Positions 36,546 to 46,153 of a DNA stretch of 64,000 nucleotides are shown piece by piece. A program made the position numbers and the translations under genes. How positions within the stretch are numbered: the first letter of the stretch is position 1; each line of letters opens with the position of its first letter. The notes beneath the pieces were generated by a model. The model did not search any database and was not told the DNA's origin. It saw nothing but the letters and a program-made list of their open reading frames with translations. The DNA is from Mycoavidus cysteinexigens. GTDB lineage: Bacteria; Pseudomonadota; Gammaproteobacteria; Burkholderiales; Burkholderiaceae. The stretch spans positions 1,488,001-1,552,000 of the forward strand of contig NZ_AP018150.1 of NCBI RefSeq assembly GCF_003966915.1. The letters are read 5' to 3'.

Positions 36546-37453
36546 GTGGGCTGGGCCATTGGCGAGTCTCTCGTTACAGAGCTGATGCTCGACGCTTTGA
36601 ATATGGCACTTGAACAACGTCAGCCTGAGAATGTGATTCATCATAGCGACCAGGGCTGTCAATACACCAGTTTTGCCTTTAGCAATCGCTGCAAGGCAGC
36701 GGGCGTGAAACTGTCTATGGGCAGCGTTGGTGATGCCTACGACAATGCGATGGCAGAGAGCTTCTTTGCCAGTCTTGAGTGCGAATTGCTGGATCGGCGT
36801 AGCTTTAAAAGTAAGTCTGACGCTCGCTTAGCTGTATTTACGTGGATTGAGGCTTGGTATAACCCTAAACGTAGGCATTCCTCTCTTGATTACGTTTCAC
36901 CGATTCATTTTGAAAGGAAACATTTGCAAAAAAACGACATTCAGCCTGATGACTCTCTATACGAGTCAGAGGGTCTGATACTGGGCACAATGGATTCTGT
37001 TTTACCTAGTATTCATGCCGACTTACAAAACAATTTCATCTCTGTTTCCAATTGATTTATGGAAACCCTTTACTGTCCGTGAGAAGGGGGCAACATCAAA
37101 CCGGGGTGGCAGTGGGTGTTCAGCTAATAGGGCAGGCAAACGCTTAATAACCGCGTGTCCAACTGGCAAACTCACACCAAATTCGAGCAAAAAACCATGA
37201 ATCTGATTAATCGTGCTAGTTCTGTCCTTAATCAACGCTTCGCGTACTCGATGCAGAGCAGATAACGTGAGCTGCGATTTCTTGCGAAACATCATCCTTC
37301 CTGCTTTGTCTTGTCCATGAAGATGAAAGGATGTCTTACCTAAATCGATTCCTATTAGCGCTACCTTATCCATTGATGGCCTCCGTAAAATTCCCCACTA
37401 ACTTAAACAGTTTAGACTGTGGGGGGACCATCTCATTAAATCCTGAAACCCTC

Positions 37454-38325
37454 GCTCTCAAAGCTGGATGCCCTAAAACGCACATGATTAGCGTGTGTGA
37501 TCGCGAGGCAGATATTTACGACTTATTTGTTGCACCGCGTCCAGATGGAGTCGATTGGTTAATTCGTGCCTCTTGGAATCGCAAAGTGGATTATCCTGAT
37601 CAATACTTATGGGAAGCTATGGCATCTGCTTCCGAATTAGGCTGTATAGAACTTAACGTGCCTGCTCGTAGCAACTGTGCACAGCGCATCGCTCAGCTGG
37701 CTATAAAATGCGCGCCCGTTACGCTTCGCCGGCCGTGCAATCATCCTAATCCTAATCTGCCTAATATCGAGGTGTTTGCGATTTGGGCATTGGAAAGCCA
37801 TCCACCTGAAGGGACTCATCCAATCGAGTGGATGCTATTAAGTTCAGTGCCAACGCATACCCAAGAACAAGCATTGGAAAGACTCACATGGTATGCGCGC
37901 CGTTGGACTATCGAAACTTGGCATCGTATCCTCAAAAGCGGCTGCCAAATTGAACATCGTCAGTTGGGTAGCTTAGATCGCTTTGTCCGCTCTACTGCAT
38001 TATTTACGGTCATCGCTTGGCGTATTTTGTATGCCACCTTACTAGGTCGAAGTAATCCTGAAATCTCTTGTGAAGTTTTACTTCAGCCCATTGAATGGCA
38101 AGCTTTATATTGCCGTGCTCACAATACCAAGCATCCTCCTAGCGATCCTCCTACTTTGAATCAGGCCATTCTGTGGATCGCTAAACTCGGCGGATACCTA
38201 ACGCGCAAGCATGATCTCCCGCCCGGCCCTACTATATTGTGGCGTGGGTTCATGGCTTTGCATGAGGCCACCAAAATGTTTCAAATCATGCACCAGTGTG
38301 ACTAAAATTTGTGGGTAATCCTGAG
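37454..38325 (+). pseudogene. Truncated second copy of the IS4-type element
   Basis: It matches the last 285 or so codons of the intact transposase with only a few changes (for example VDYPDQ for VDHPDQ) and retains one terminal repeat, ending ggtaatcctgag at 38325. The left part is missing; homology begins at the codons for ALKAGCPKTH. The reading frame that continues upstream to 37331 is an accidental fusion with IS110-type DNA. Confidence 0.9.
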
Positions 38326-38395
38326 CTTTAAACGGCATCATGATGTGCCAAAATGGGAGTTCAATCTCACCCATTGATAGACAGGAGCATTCGCC

Positions 38396-39436
38396 ATGGA
38401 GATCACAACAGTAGGCATCGATTTAGCAAAGACATGGTTCCAATTGCACGCCGTAGGCAAATCTGGCAAAACAGTACTTAAGAAGAAGCTAAGCCGTGGT
38501 CAGATGATTGAATTCTTCGCCAACCTACCCACTTGTCTGATTGGCATGGAGGCCTGTGCTAGCGCACACCAGTGGGCACGGAAGCTACAGAGTTTGGGCC
38601 ACACGGTAAAGCTCATGGCACCTCAGTTCGTCAAGCCCTATGTCAAGACCAACAAGAATGATATGGCTGACGCCGAGGCAATCTGCGAAGCCGTGAGTCG
38701 ACCCAACATGCGCTTTGTACCAATAAAAAATCTGGAGCAGCAAGCAGTACTTTCGCTGCATCGAGTGCGCCAGGGCTTTGTGAAGGCACGTACCGCTCAG
38801 GCGAACCAAATTCGGGGCCTGCTTGGTGAATTCGGAATGATTCTCCCGCAAAGCATTGGCTACATCAAGACTCGCGTACCTGAGCTGATTGAAGATGCCA
38901 GTAATGAGTTGCCAGGCGCATTTCGTCTGCTCGTGCAACGATTGCTGGATCATTTTAAGGAACTTGATCGCCAGGTCAGTGAACTTGAGGGGCAGATTCA
39001 AAGCTGGCATCGCAACAATACCGTCAGCTGTAAACTTGCACAGATTCCGGGGATTGGGCCGATTACTGCCAGCGCTTTGGCTGCCTCAATTGGGGATGCT
39101 AAAAACTTTAAGAGTGGGCGGCAAGTTGCGGCGTGGCTAGGACTCGTACCCAAACAGCATTCCAGCGGCGGTAAGCAGAACCTGCTGGGGATCAGCAAGC
39201 GAGGCGACTCGTACCTCAGGTCGCTACTTATACATGGCGCGCGTTCTGTGATTTACTACGCGTCAAAAAAACCTCAGTTGCACCCTTGGATTAACGGCGT
39301 CGTTAATCGACGAAGCAACAATGTAGCCGCCGTGGTTGGCAAAACCCGTGGATTTCGAAGCACACAAAGTGCATGGACTCGATTGAGGTGCCGACCAGCA
39401 ATTCCCATTAAGGACAGTGATTCTATTTCACGCTAA
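38396..39436 (+). CDS. IS110-family transposase, C-terminus atypical
   Basis: A 346-residue DEDD transposase. The N-terminal catalytic part runs from TVGIDLAKTWFQLHAVGKSG through KTNKNDMADAEAICEA; the C-terminal domain includes IPGIGPITASALAASIGDAK and the serine-containing KQHSSGGKQNLLGISKRGD. After RSNNVAAVV the expected ending (ALANK-type) is replaced by about 35 unrelated residues, which suggests a frameshift or recombination at the 3' end. AGGAG lies nine bases before the ATG. Different from the IS110-type relic at 33444-37431. Confidence 0.8.
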   Translation: MEITTVGIDLAKTWFQLHAVGKSGKTVLKKKLSRGQMIEFFANLPTCLIGMEACASAHQWARKLQSLGHTVKLMAPQFVKPYVKTNKNDMADAEAICEAVSRPNMRFVPIKNLEQQAVLSLHRVRQGFVKARTAQANQIRGLLGEFGMILPQSIGYIKTRVPELIEDASNELPGAFRLLVQRLLDHFKELDRQVSELEGQIQSWHRNNTVSCKLAQIPGIGPITASALAASIGDAKNFKSGRQVAAWLGLVPKQHSSGGKQNLLGISKRGDSYLRSLLIHGARSVIYYASKKPQLHPWINGVVNRRSNNVAAVVGKTRGFRSTQSAWTRLRCRPAIPIKDSDSISR

Positions 39437-39515
39437 CAGTCCGGATGTACGGGTGCAATCTTTTCCTTCATGCCTTCATGAATTGAAACCTTGACAAACT
39501 GGGAGCGTCCATGTA

Positions 39516-39572
39516 CGAAATCCGGTATACTGGTCCCCAGTATCGAGGGTTCAAATCCCTCCCTTTCTGCCA
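39516..39572 (+). tRNA. 3' fragment of a tRNA-Ser gene (CGA anticodon probable)
   Basis: From CGAAATCCGG the sequence reads as the 3' half of a class II tRNA. An anticodon-loop end and 3' anticodon stem come first, then a long variable arm (seven pairs, atactgg/ccagtat), a T arm GAGGG-TTCAAAT-CCCTC, the acceptor strand CCTTTCT, discriminator G, and encoded CCA. The 5' half (acceptor AGAAAGG, D arm) is absent upstream, where IS110-type end DNA abuts the anticodon loop. The fragment cannot be functional alone. Confidence 0.62.
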
Positions 39573-40257
39573 ATTCCCTGTGTTTATAAGGCTTTCCCTT
39601 TTCAACCCTCCGCTTCTGCGCCGGTTTTTTGCTTCGGAATGCGGTATTTCGTCTGTTTTGCAGGCGGGCTTATTGCAACGATCAATAAGGGAGAAAAACG
39701 TTTAAGTTGAGTCGGGGATGGAGATGATTTTCTGCACAGCCTGCGCCCCGCCCAATTCAACGATGGGGTCAATTCAGCAAAAAAGTCTGGAGCGTTTCGG
39801 ATAGAGAAAAGCGAACCAAAACAGAGGACTCAACGAAACACATAGCCCTTAGCGCATCACTCTTATTTCTTCGTGACGCGCGAAAAGCAAGAAGAACCCG
39901 ATGAGAAAATCTTAAAAAATAAACAACCCTCTCATTCTAAATTTTGGCTCAGTGATTACATATCTTTAAAAATTTGACAATTCGTAGAAATTGACTAAAA
40001 ATTCAAATCAGCAAAAATAATTGCTCTAGATAAGTATTCTGTTCCTTTTTGCAAAAACATATTTTACTTCTTCAAATTGTATAGCTTGATTACCATTCTC
40101 TCTCAAAAGATTCAGGCACAGTTTATTATTTTTCTACTTTGATTCAGATAAATTTTTTAAACTCGTGCTACTGAATCCAGACAGTGATAATAGCTATAAA
40201 ATTCCTTTTTGAATGTGTTGTTTTTTTATTTTATGAAGAACTTTACTGGAGCTTATA
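39573..40257. other. AT-rich gene-free interval
   Basis: 685 bases with no supported gene, RNA or repeat. The composition becomes strongly AT-rich towards the right, matching the following coiled-coil gene. The last ten bases hold its GGAG ribosome site. Confidence 0.4.
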
Positions 40258-41766
40258 ATGGAAATTACGTCTTCGCAGTCAACATCTTCATCACCTTCAA
40301 TATCCAGAACACCCTCTCCTTCTCCTACGCTTCCCACTTCTCAAGAAACAGAAAACAATTCGGGAAAAAATCAATTATCAAATCAACACATAAAAGGTTT
40401 CGTAGTTGACGCGGGCCAGCCTTCTAATCAATCCGATATTGGCTCGGCTACAAGAGTAGGCCGCGATTCACAAGTTGATACAGTCTCTCAACAGTTAGAG
40501 AAAACCAAAGACCGTATTCCTAGCGCTCTAGACTCAATAACAACAAACTTGAATCGAATATCTGGAAGGCTCGGTCAATTAGAACCAAAATTTCTAACTA
40601 TAGCGCTTCCCGTATGCGTAGCTTCTCTATCCTTCTGGCTTTATGCAACGAATACTTTCCAGACTTTTCAGGGCAAGCCTAATCATCAATCTGAACCTTT
40701 GTTAGATAATCTCTTAAAGCAGGTCAATCAATTCGAGCAAGCAAATGATAATATGCCTAACCGTCTAGATTTGCTGGAAGCTGAGCTTAGCCGCCTTTCT
40801 GCATTGCTGAATCAATCGAATCCGCAATCTTCACATCCCGCCCTTTCTGCCTGTGTCTTTTCTATATTCCTTTGCTTCTGCGTAATTAGTACTTTGTGGA
40901 AAAAATTGAATAGCCAGTCCATACAAAATAAAAAACTAGAAGAACAGCTTATCCAGCTCAAAAACGAAAAAACTGATCTAGCCATTGAATTTAATAACCA
41001 ATCTGCGCTAAACAAAGACCAACTCTCAAAACTCCAAGGATTGGAACAACAGCTCAGCCAACTTACAAATGAAAAGACTAATCTAGTCATTGAAGTTAGT
41101 AACCAATCGGAACACATTCAGACTTTACGAAATGAGTTTGATGCTCTGCATAATCGCTTTCATTTGAAAAACGAAAACTTGCCTTGGGCTAAATTGACTG
41201 GAGTACCGACAACTTTAAGGGCATTTGGTATTACTGATGCTATAACAACTGAAAAATTTCAAGCAGTGTTTAACAGTTTTCACCCCAAAAACGGTGAATT
41301 GGATTGGCAAAAAATTTCCAATACGCCATCTACTATCAGTGGATATGGCATCATTGACGCCGCTCCTCTTGGCAGTCCATTTGTCGGCACGCCCAACGAG
41401 GCCGGAAATTACGGTACCCAAGTTGCCAGCACTGCTTTCACTCAGAACGCTATTATGTCTGCCTTTACTGGACCTGACCGGCAATCTTTAGAGACTCGAG
41501 GAGGTTATCAAGCATTACCTGGCGGACTTATTTTCCAATGGGGACTCACTTATAGCAACAGTGATGGAATGTCCAATGTGACTTTCCCTATCAAATTTCC
41601 AACGAAATTTATAGGCATTCATGGCACTCACATAGGCGGTGGAAATGCAACCGTTATTGAATATGTTGGGACTCGAACTAATCTAGGTGTCACATTGCGC
41701 ACCATTAATGAAAATGGTCACACCTCCGAAGGATGGGGCGTTCAATGGTTTGCTCTTGGAGATTAG
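40258..41766 (+). CDS. Membrane coiled-coil protein with phage tail-fibre-like C-terminus
   Basis: A 502-residue protein. Residues 1-70 are Ser/Thr/Pro/Gln-rich and disordered. Hydrophobic segments near 115-130 (LTIALPVCVASLSFWLYA) and 195-212 (LSACVFSIFLCFCVIS) could span a membrane. Residues 215-300 form a coiled coil with a duplicated unit (LEEQLIQLKNEKTDLAIE and LEQQLSQLTNEKTNLVIE). The C-terminal 200 residues look like tail fibres: two repeats of the type TLRAFGITDA / TISGYGIIDA, and a terminal domain like Gp53 (GGYQALPGGLIFQWG, VTFPIKFPTKFIG, ending WFALGD). No other phage gene is adjacent. A membrane-held adhesin is a possible reading; function is unknown. Confidence 0.72.
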   Translation: MEITSSQSTSSSPSISRTPSPSPTLPTSQETENNSGKNQLSNQHIKGFVVDAGQPSNQSDIGSATRVGRDSQVDTVSQQLEKTKDRIPSALDSITTNLNRISGRLGQLEPKFLTIALPVCVASLSFWLYATNTFQTFQGKPNHQSEPLLDNLLKQVNQFEQANDNMPNRLDLLEAELSRLSALLNQSNPQSSHPALSACVFSIFLCFCVISTLWKKLNSQSIQNKKLEEQLIQLKNEKTDLAIEFNNQSALNKDQLSKLQGLEQQLSQLTNEKTNLVIEVSNQSEHIQTLRNEFDALHNRFHLKNENLPWAKLTGVPTTLRAFGITDAITTEKFQAVFNSFHPKNGELDWQKISNTPSTISGYGIIDAAPLGSPFVGTPNEAGNYGTQVASTAFTQNAIMSAFTGPDRQSLETRGGYQALPGGLIFQWGLTYSNSDGMSNVTFPIKFPTKFIGIHGTHIGGGNATVIEYVGTRTNLGVTLRTINENGHTSEGWGVQWFALGD

Positions 41767-41912
41767 CCGTGCGATTATTGATATAGTTTATGCGAATACC
41801 GGGGACCCCTCCGGTCGGGCTTTGCTTTCTCTCGGGAACACCCTGTATTCGTACAACCGAAGTTGAACGGTGGTGTATCAGTTTAAATCGCTGTTGATAG
41901 CTATTTCGTTGG

Positions 41913-42165
41913 CTACACCTTTTCACCCCACCGATTGCGAACATAGTGTTCCGTCATCTTGATACTCGTATGCCCCAACTGCTTTTGCGCGCGACGAATA
42001 TCCCCTGATAACTCCGCCTTATCTGTCCCCGCTTTCGCCCGCAAATCTCGAAACTGATACTCCTCTGCACATAAGCCTGCCGCAGTGCGCGCTTGCGCAA
42101 ACATCGCTTGTAGCGTTTTTAACGCGACTCGCGCTCCTAACTCATTCACTACCAAATCCACATAC
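41913..42165 (-). pseudogene. Tyrosine recombinase (integrase) C-terminal stump
   Basis: About 82 codons of the catalytic end of a phage-type integrase: the Arg box in EYQFRDLRAKAGTD, the QLGHTSIKMTEHY segment with the nucleophile Tyr, and the ending VRNRWGEKV. Upstream sequence is lost where an IS21 element begins at 42166. The other half is not seen across the IS21 element. It marks an old genomic island near the tRNA cluster at 46.0-46.4 kb. Confidence 0.8.
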
Positions 42166-43578
42166 TGTTAAACAGCGTGCAAAACTTACCAGTTTATTAG
42201 AGGAAACAGCGTGCAAAAGTTTCCATCCTATTTATGCAAAGATCCGGCGAATTTGCCGGGGAAACTGGAGTGTTTTACATGGAAATGATTTACGAAATAA
42301 GACGTCGATACAAAGTACAAAAGCAGAGCATCAGCGCGATAGCACGAGAGATGGGTCTATCGCGTCCGACAGTGCGCAAACATGTTGAGACGGTAGAGGA
42401 GCCCAAGTACGATCGAATACAGCCGATACGGCCCCAATTGGGTGCTTATGAAGGACAACTAGAGCAATGGTTAGAACAGGAAGCCAAGTTTCCCCGTGGC
42501 CGTCGTCGTACTGCTCGTCGACTGTTTGAAGGGTTACAAGAAATAGGATACCCGGGCGCTTAGGACAGCGTGCAACGCTTTGTTAAGGATTGGAAACTAA
42601 AGGCTCAAGGACCGCGAGTCACACAAGTTTTTGTACCCCTCGTCTTTGAGCCTGCTGATGCTTGCCAATTTGATTGGAGCCATGAGCATGTCGAATTAGG
42701 GGGCGTGGGACAAACAGTTAAGGTGGCCCATTTTCGGCTGGCGTATAGCCGTCAGCTCTTTGTTATAGCCTATCTGCGCGAAACCCAAGAGATGGTATTC
42801 GATGCACATAGACAGGCTTTCACTTTTCCGGGGGGCGTGCCCAACCGAATCATCTACGATAATCTCAAGACGGTGGTGGATACCATTTTAGTCGGTAAGG
42901 AGCGTCAATTTAATCGGCGTTTTCTGACTCTAGCCAATCATTACTGATTCGAGCCAGTCGCCTGTACACCAGCCGCAGGCTGGGAGAAAGGGCAAATTGA
43001 GAATCAGGTGGGCAATGTATGGGAATGGTTATTCACGCCGCTTGCGCGCTTTTCTAATCTGGTCGAACTCAATGACTGGCTGGCTATACGCTGCCGAGAA
43101 CTCGCTCAACGCAAACACCCCTGCCATAGTGGACGCACTATCAACGAATGTTTCCAAGAAGAACAACGCTTGTTACGTCCAATCATCGCCCCGTTTGAGG
43201 GTTACGTTGAACAGATGATGCGCGTCTCAAACACCAGCTTGGTGCACGTGGATAGAAATCGTTATAGCGTTCCGGTTCGCTTTGCCAGACAAGCCGTGTC
43301 TGTACATATAAGCGCCAACCCAATCCAAGTGGTAGCCCAGGCTCAGGTCGTTGCGACTCACCAGCGAGTCTTTGGGCGGGACCAACTCATCTGCAATCCT
43401 TGGGCATTATTTGCCTGTGCTAGAGAAGAAACCCGGTGCCTTACGCAATGGTGTGCCTTTCGTTGAGTGGAATTTACCCCTTCCCATTCAAGCGGTACGG
43501 AAATGCCTTCTGAAGCGCCCTAAGGGGGATCGTGCCTTTGTCGAACTGCTCCTGTTGGCTCAGAAAGTCGGCCTGGAG

Positions 43579-44924
43579 GAGCGTGTCAGAAACTTTGTGT
43601 GAAGAGGAATTCATCTGATAATAGAAGTAATAAAAAAGGAATCCTATGACAAAGTTAGACGAAGGACTATTAGATAAAATCTTAGAAGGAGTAGATCCGT
43701 CGAATCCGCAATCGCTATTTACAGAGGCCGGGTTATTTGGTCAGCTAAAAAAAGCATTAGCAGAGAGAATGCTGCAAGCGGAATTAGACCATCATCTTGC
43801 TCAAGAGCGGAATGCGGGAGAAATAAAAAATAACTATAAGAATGGGAGTAGCAAGAAGACAGTATTAGCGTCTCAGGACAAGATAGAGTTGAATATACCT
43901 CGAGATCGGGAGGGGAATTTTGATCCACAATTGATAGCGAAGCACCAAAGACGCTTACCTGGGTTCGATGATAAGGTGATTTCCCTGTACGCAAGGGGTT
44001 TACCGGTAAGAGAGATCCAAGGGCATCTGACGGAACTTTATGGTCTAGAAGTCTCGCCAGACCTAATCTCAAAGGTGACCTCAAGCGTAATGGATGAGGT
44101 GACTGAATGGCAGAATCGTCCGTTGGAGTCCGTGTATCCGTTGGTATTTTTTGATGCGCTGCGAGTGAAGATACGGGATGAAGGCAGCGTAAAGAATAAA
44201 GCGGTTTACCTGGCGCTAGGTGTAAGATCCGATGGCCTGAAAGAAATTTTAGGCATTTGGGTAGAGCAGACTGAAGGGGCAAAATTCTGGCTTAGGGTGA
44301 TGACAGAGCTCAAAAATCGGGGCGTGACGGATATCTTGATTGCTGTAATAGATGGGCTCAAAGGGTTTCCAGAAGCGATCACAGCCGCTTTCCCGCAAAC
44401 GCAAATTCAGACCTGTATTGTCCATTTAATACGGAATAGCTTGGAGTTTGTGAGCTGGAAAGACCGCAAAGCGGTGGCGGCAGAATTGAAAACGATTTAT
44501 CGAGCCACGACCGAAGAGGAAGCGGCTCAAGCGCTTGAAGCCTTTGCCAATGGCCCATGGGGCCTCAAATATCCGCCCATTGCTTCAATTTGGCAACGTC
44601 ATTGGCAAGAAGTTATTCCATTTTTTGCCTACCCCCTGGAGGTTCGTAAAATCATCTATACAACGAATGCCATTGAAAGTCTGCATATGCGCGTGCGTAA
44701 GGTGATTAAAAATCGGGGCCATTTCCCTAACGACCAAGCCGCTATTAAATTAATTTATTTAGCCTTGCGCAATATCTCTAAGGAGTGGAAAATGCCTCCG
44801 ATTATATGGCGAGCAGCTAAAATTCAATTTGCCATCTTATTTGGCGACCGATTTACTGTTTCTTTAGCATGAGACTGTAATTTCTTGGTGAGGCTTCCTC
44901 GCACACAAAAATAATGACAGGCTC
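43579..44924 (+). mobile_element. Complete IS256-family element, 1346 bp
   Basis: Imperfect inverted ends (left GAGCGTGTCAGAAACTTTG, right complement GAGCCTGTCATTATTTTTG) flank one intact transposase. An 8-bp direct repeat gcctggag (43571-43578 and 44925-44932) is the target duplication. Removing the element and one repeat restores the istA frame. Confidence 0.92.
43646..44872 (+). CDS. IS256-family (Mutator-type) transposase
   Basis: A 408-residue DDE transposase. Start region MTKLDEGLLDKILEGVDPSN. Catalytic Asp residues are probable in VFFDALRVKIRDEG and AVIDGLKGFPEAI, and the Glu in TTNAIESLHMRVRKVIKNRG. Length is full and no break is seen, so the element may still be active. A divergent 3' relic of another member lies at 33063-33433. 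Confidence 0.93.
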   Translation: MTKLDEGLLDKILEGVDPSNPQSLFTEAGLFGQLKKALAERMLQAELDHHLAQERNAGEIKNNYKNGSSKKTVLASQDKIELNIPRDREGNFDPQLIAKHQRRLPGFDDKVISLYARGLPVREIQGHLTELYGLEVSPDLISKVTSSVMDEVTEWQNRPLESVYPLVFFDALRVKIRDEGSVKNKAVYLALGVRSDGLKEILGIWVEQTEGAKFWLRVMTELKNRGVTDILIAVIDGLKGFPEAITAAFPQTQIQTCIVHLIRNSLEFVSWKDRKAVAAELKTIYRATTEEEAAQALEAFANGPWGLKYPPIASIWQRHWQEVIPFFAYPLEVRKIIYTTNAIESLHMRVRKVIKNRGHFPNDQAAIKLIYLALRNISKEWKMPPIIWRAAKIQFAILFGDRFTVSLA

Positions 44925-45119
44925 GCCTGGAGGCTTTAACCGTGGCGTGTGAATGTGCTTTAGAAGCCGGTACAGTGACGGCCCCCATCATTATGAACGA
45001 AATGCGCAGACTGACCGACCCGGGTCCGCCCACTTCGCTTGAATGGCCCGATGGTATTGTTTTAACGCTAGAACCCCTAGCAGATTGCCAGCGCTATGAC
45101 CACCTGCTCGGAGAAACCC

Positions 45120-45857
45120 ATGCCCACTGACATTCACGCCACTCTCACCGCATTGCAACTACATGGCATGGCCACGGCCTGGAGCGAGTTACAAGCCGAA
45201 AAGCCAAAACTCATTCATCGCCCTGAAATTTGGATAGAACGCCTGATCGCCGCTGAGCAAACAGATCGAGCATTACGCCGTTTACGCTATCAGCTTAAAG
45301 CTGCACGCTTTCCTATCCATCGAGATTTACTCAGCTTTAATTGGCAAGAAACGCCTCTGTCACAAGCCGTCATCGAGCAACTCGCCACGGCCGACTTCAC
45401 CGATGCCGCACATAACTTGATCCTAGTCGGCGGGTGTGGAACGGGCAAAACTCATCTTGCCACGGCGCTGGGCGTGGCCACCATTCATGCCGGAAAACGG
45501 GTCCGTTTCTTCAACGGCGTCGAATTGGTCAACGCTCTCGAACACGAAAAGCAATTCGGTAAAACAGGTAACCTAGCCAAACGCCTTACACAGATTGATG
45601 CTCTCATCATTGACGAGCTTGGCTATTTGCCTTTCCCCGCTTCCAGTGGCGCACTGCTATTCCAGCTCATCGGACAGCTTTATAAGAAAACTTCTTTAAT
45701 CATCACGACCAATCTCTCATTTAGCGAATGGGTACAGGTCTTCGGTGACGCAAAAATGACCACCGCTCTCTTAGATCGTATTACTCACCATTGCCATATC
45801 CTGGAAACTGGCAATCAATCTTACCGTTTCAAACATCGAAATATCCCTTCAAATTGA
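45120..45857 (+). CDS. istB: IstB-like ATPase of the IS21 element
   Basis: AAA+ helper of IS21 transposition, 245 residues, DnaC-like. Walker [16 protein letters not shown] is near residue 105 and Walker [13 protein letters not shown] near 166. ATG 45120 overlaps the istA end. The gene is intact although its partner istA is not. Confidence 0.93.
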   Translation: MPTDIHATLTALQLHGMATAWSELQAEKPKLIHRPEIWIERLIAAEQTDRALRRLRYQLKAARFPIHRDLLSFNWQETPLSQAVIEQLATADFTDAAHNLILVGGCGTGKTHLATALGVATIHAGKRVRFFNGVELVNALEHEKQFGKTGNLAKRLTQIDALIIDELGYLPFPASSGALLFQLIGQLYKKTSLIITTNLSFSEWVQVFGDAKMTTALLDRITHHCHILETGNQSYRFKHRNIPSN

Positions 45858-46008
45858 GTCCCTTAACTGGAAACTTTTCGGCGCTGTTTACTGGCAAATT
45901 TTGGATGCTGTTTGACATGAGGGAATAAATTCCCAGAAAACCCTTATTCCACAAGGCTTTTCGGCTAATTTGAAGGGGGGGGGATTAATGACTACTATTT
46001 TAAGTAGT

Positions 46009-46085
46009 TGGCGGAGCGGACGGGACTCGAACCCGCGACCCCCGGCGTGACAGGCCGGTATTCTAACCAACTGAACTACCGCTCC
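46009..46085 (-). tRNA. tRNA-Asp (GTC)
   Basis: A 77-base cloverleaf with acceptor GGAGCGG, anticodon loop CTGTCAC giving GTC, T arm GGTTCGAGTCC and encoded CCA (tgg on the plus strand at 46009). Third of a three-gene tRNA run read from 46382 down. Confidence 0.96.
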
Positions 46086-46153
46086 AGGTAGTAAAGAATG
46101 AAATATATTTCCATCCTCTACTTGACTCAAGCCAGCTAAACTGACTTGAAATT

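Larger units (their letters stand above)
34580..37055 (+). pseudogene. IS3 orfB (DDE transposase) split by an IS4-type insertion
   Basis: The left part runs from 34580 to about 35043 with the HTH_21 region and first Asp in VADATFVPTG, ending LDVWSRRVVG. The right part (36546-37055) starts GWAIGESLVTELMLDAL and holds the second Asp (HHSDQGCQY) and the Glu (NAMAESFFASLE). Removing 35044-36545 and one 8-bp repeat joins the two in frame. Apart from the insertion, orfB appears undamaged. Confidence 0.88.
34214..37094 (+). mobile_element. IS3-family element interrupted by an IS4-type element
   Basis: Imperfect terminal inverted repeats (left gttgaccacttttcacgg, right complement gttgccccctt-ctcacgg) flank an orfA/orfB pair. 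Without the inserted element it measures about 1.37 kb, normal for IS3. Exact ends are uncertain by one or two bases, and a clean 3-bp target repeat was not found (atg/atc). Confidence 0.75.
33700..37373 (-). pseudogene. IS110-family transposase, interrupted and internally deleted
   Basis: The N-terminal part (37373 to about 37095) reads MDKVALIGIDLGKTSFHLHG, the DEDD-type RuvC-like start, then jumps to LSALHRVREALIKDRTSTIN. About 65-70 residues expected between these are missing. The frame ends at HPLPPRF where the IS3-type element is inserted. It resumes at about 34216 with QLVAMLERLHAHYKYL, followed by the C-terminal domain IPGIGPITASVLAADMGDG and ending VMPA at 33700. It cannot be active. 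Confidence 0.82.
33444..37431 (-). mobile_element. IS110/IS1111-type relic carrying nested insertions
   Basis: An 11-bp inverted pair (atggtcccccc at 33444-33454 and its complement at 37421-37431) encloses both halves of one IS110-type transposase gene. Removing the inner IS3-type element (34214-37094) leaves about 1.1 kb. That is shorter than usual, in agreement with an internal deletion in the transposase. Terminal or subterminal repeats of this kind fit the IS1111 subgroup; exact ends are inferred. Confidence 0.6.
42279..45130 (+). pseudogene. istA: istA transposase, multiply inactivated
   Basis: The frame begins MEMIYEIRRRYKVQKQSISA, the IstA helix-turn-helix. Damage found: a TAG in place of the Tyr codon after GYPGA near 42561, a TGA in place of a Leu codon after ANHY near 42946, a one-base gain near 43406 that shifts CNPW-HYLPVLEKKPG, and the IS256 insertion at 43579. 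The C-terminal end resumes ALTVACECALEAGTV and overlaps istB. Catalytic segments (FDWSHEHVELGG, RIIYDNLKTVV) are otherwise recognisable. Confidence 0.88.
42166..45917 (+). mobile_element. IS21-family element carrying an IS256 insertion
   Basis: Ends are TGTTAAACAGC at 42166 and GCTGTTTGACA at 45917, with internal repeats of the end motif (acagcgtgcaaaa) as is typical of IS21. It contains istA and istB. Without the IS256 element and one target repeat it is about 2.4 kb, normal for IS21. No target duplication flanks it, so one side has probably been rearranged. Confidence 0.85.

Noticed and set aside
37331-37453. N-terminal 41 codons of the 324-codon frame as a genuine transposase start
   Set aside because: This part reads through IS110-type border DNA; homology to the IS4 transposase begins only at about 37454.
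45976-45984. Run of nine G residues as a phase-variation switch
   Set aside because: It lies in intergenic DNA between the IS21 end and tRNA-Asp, with no gene start next to it.
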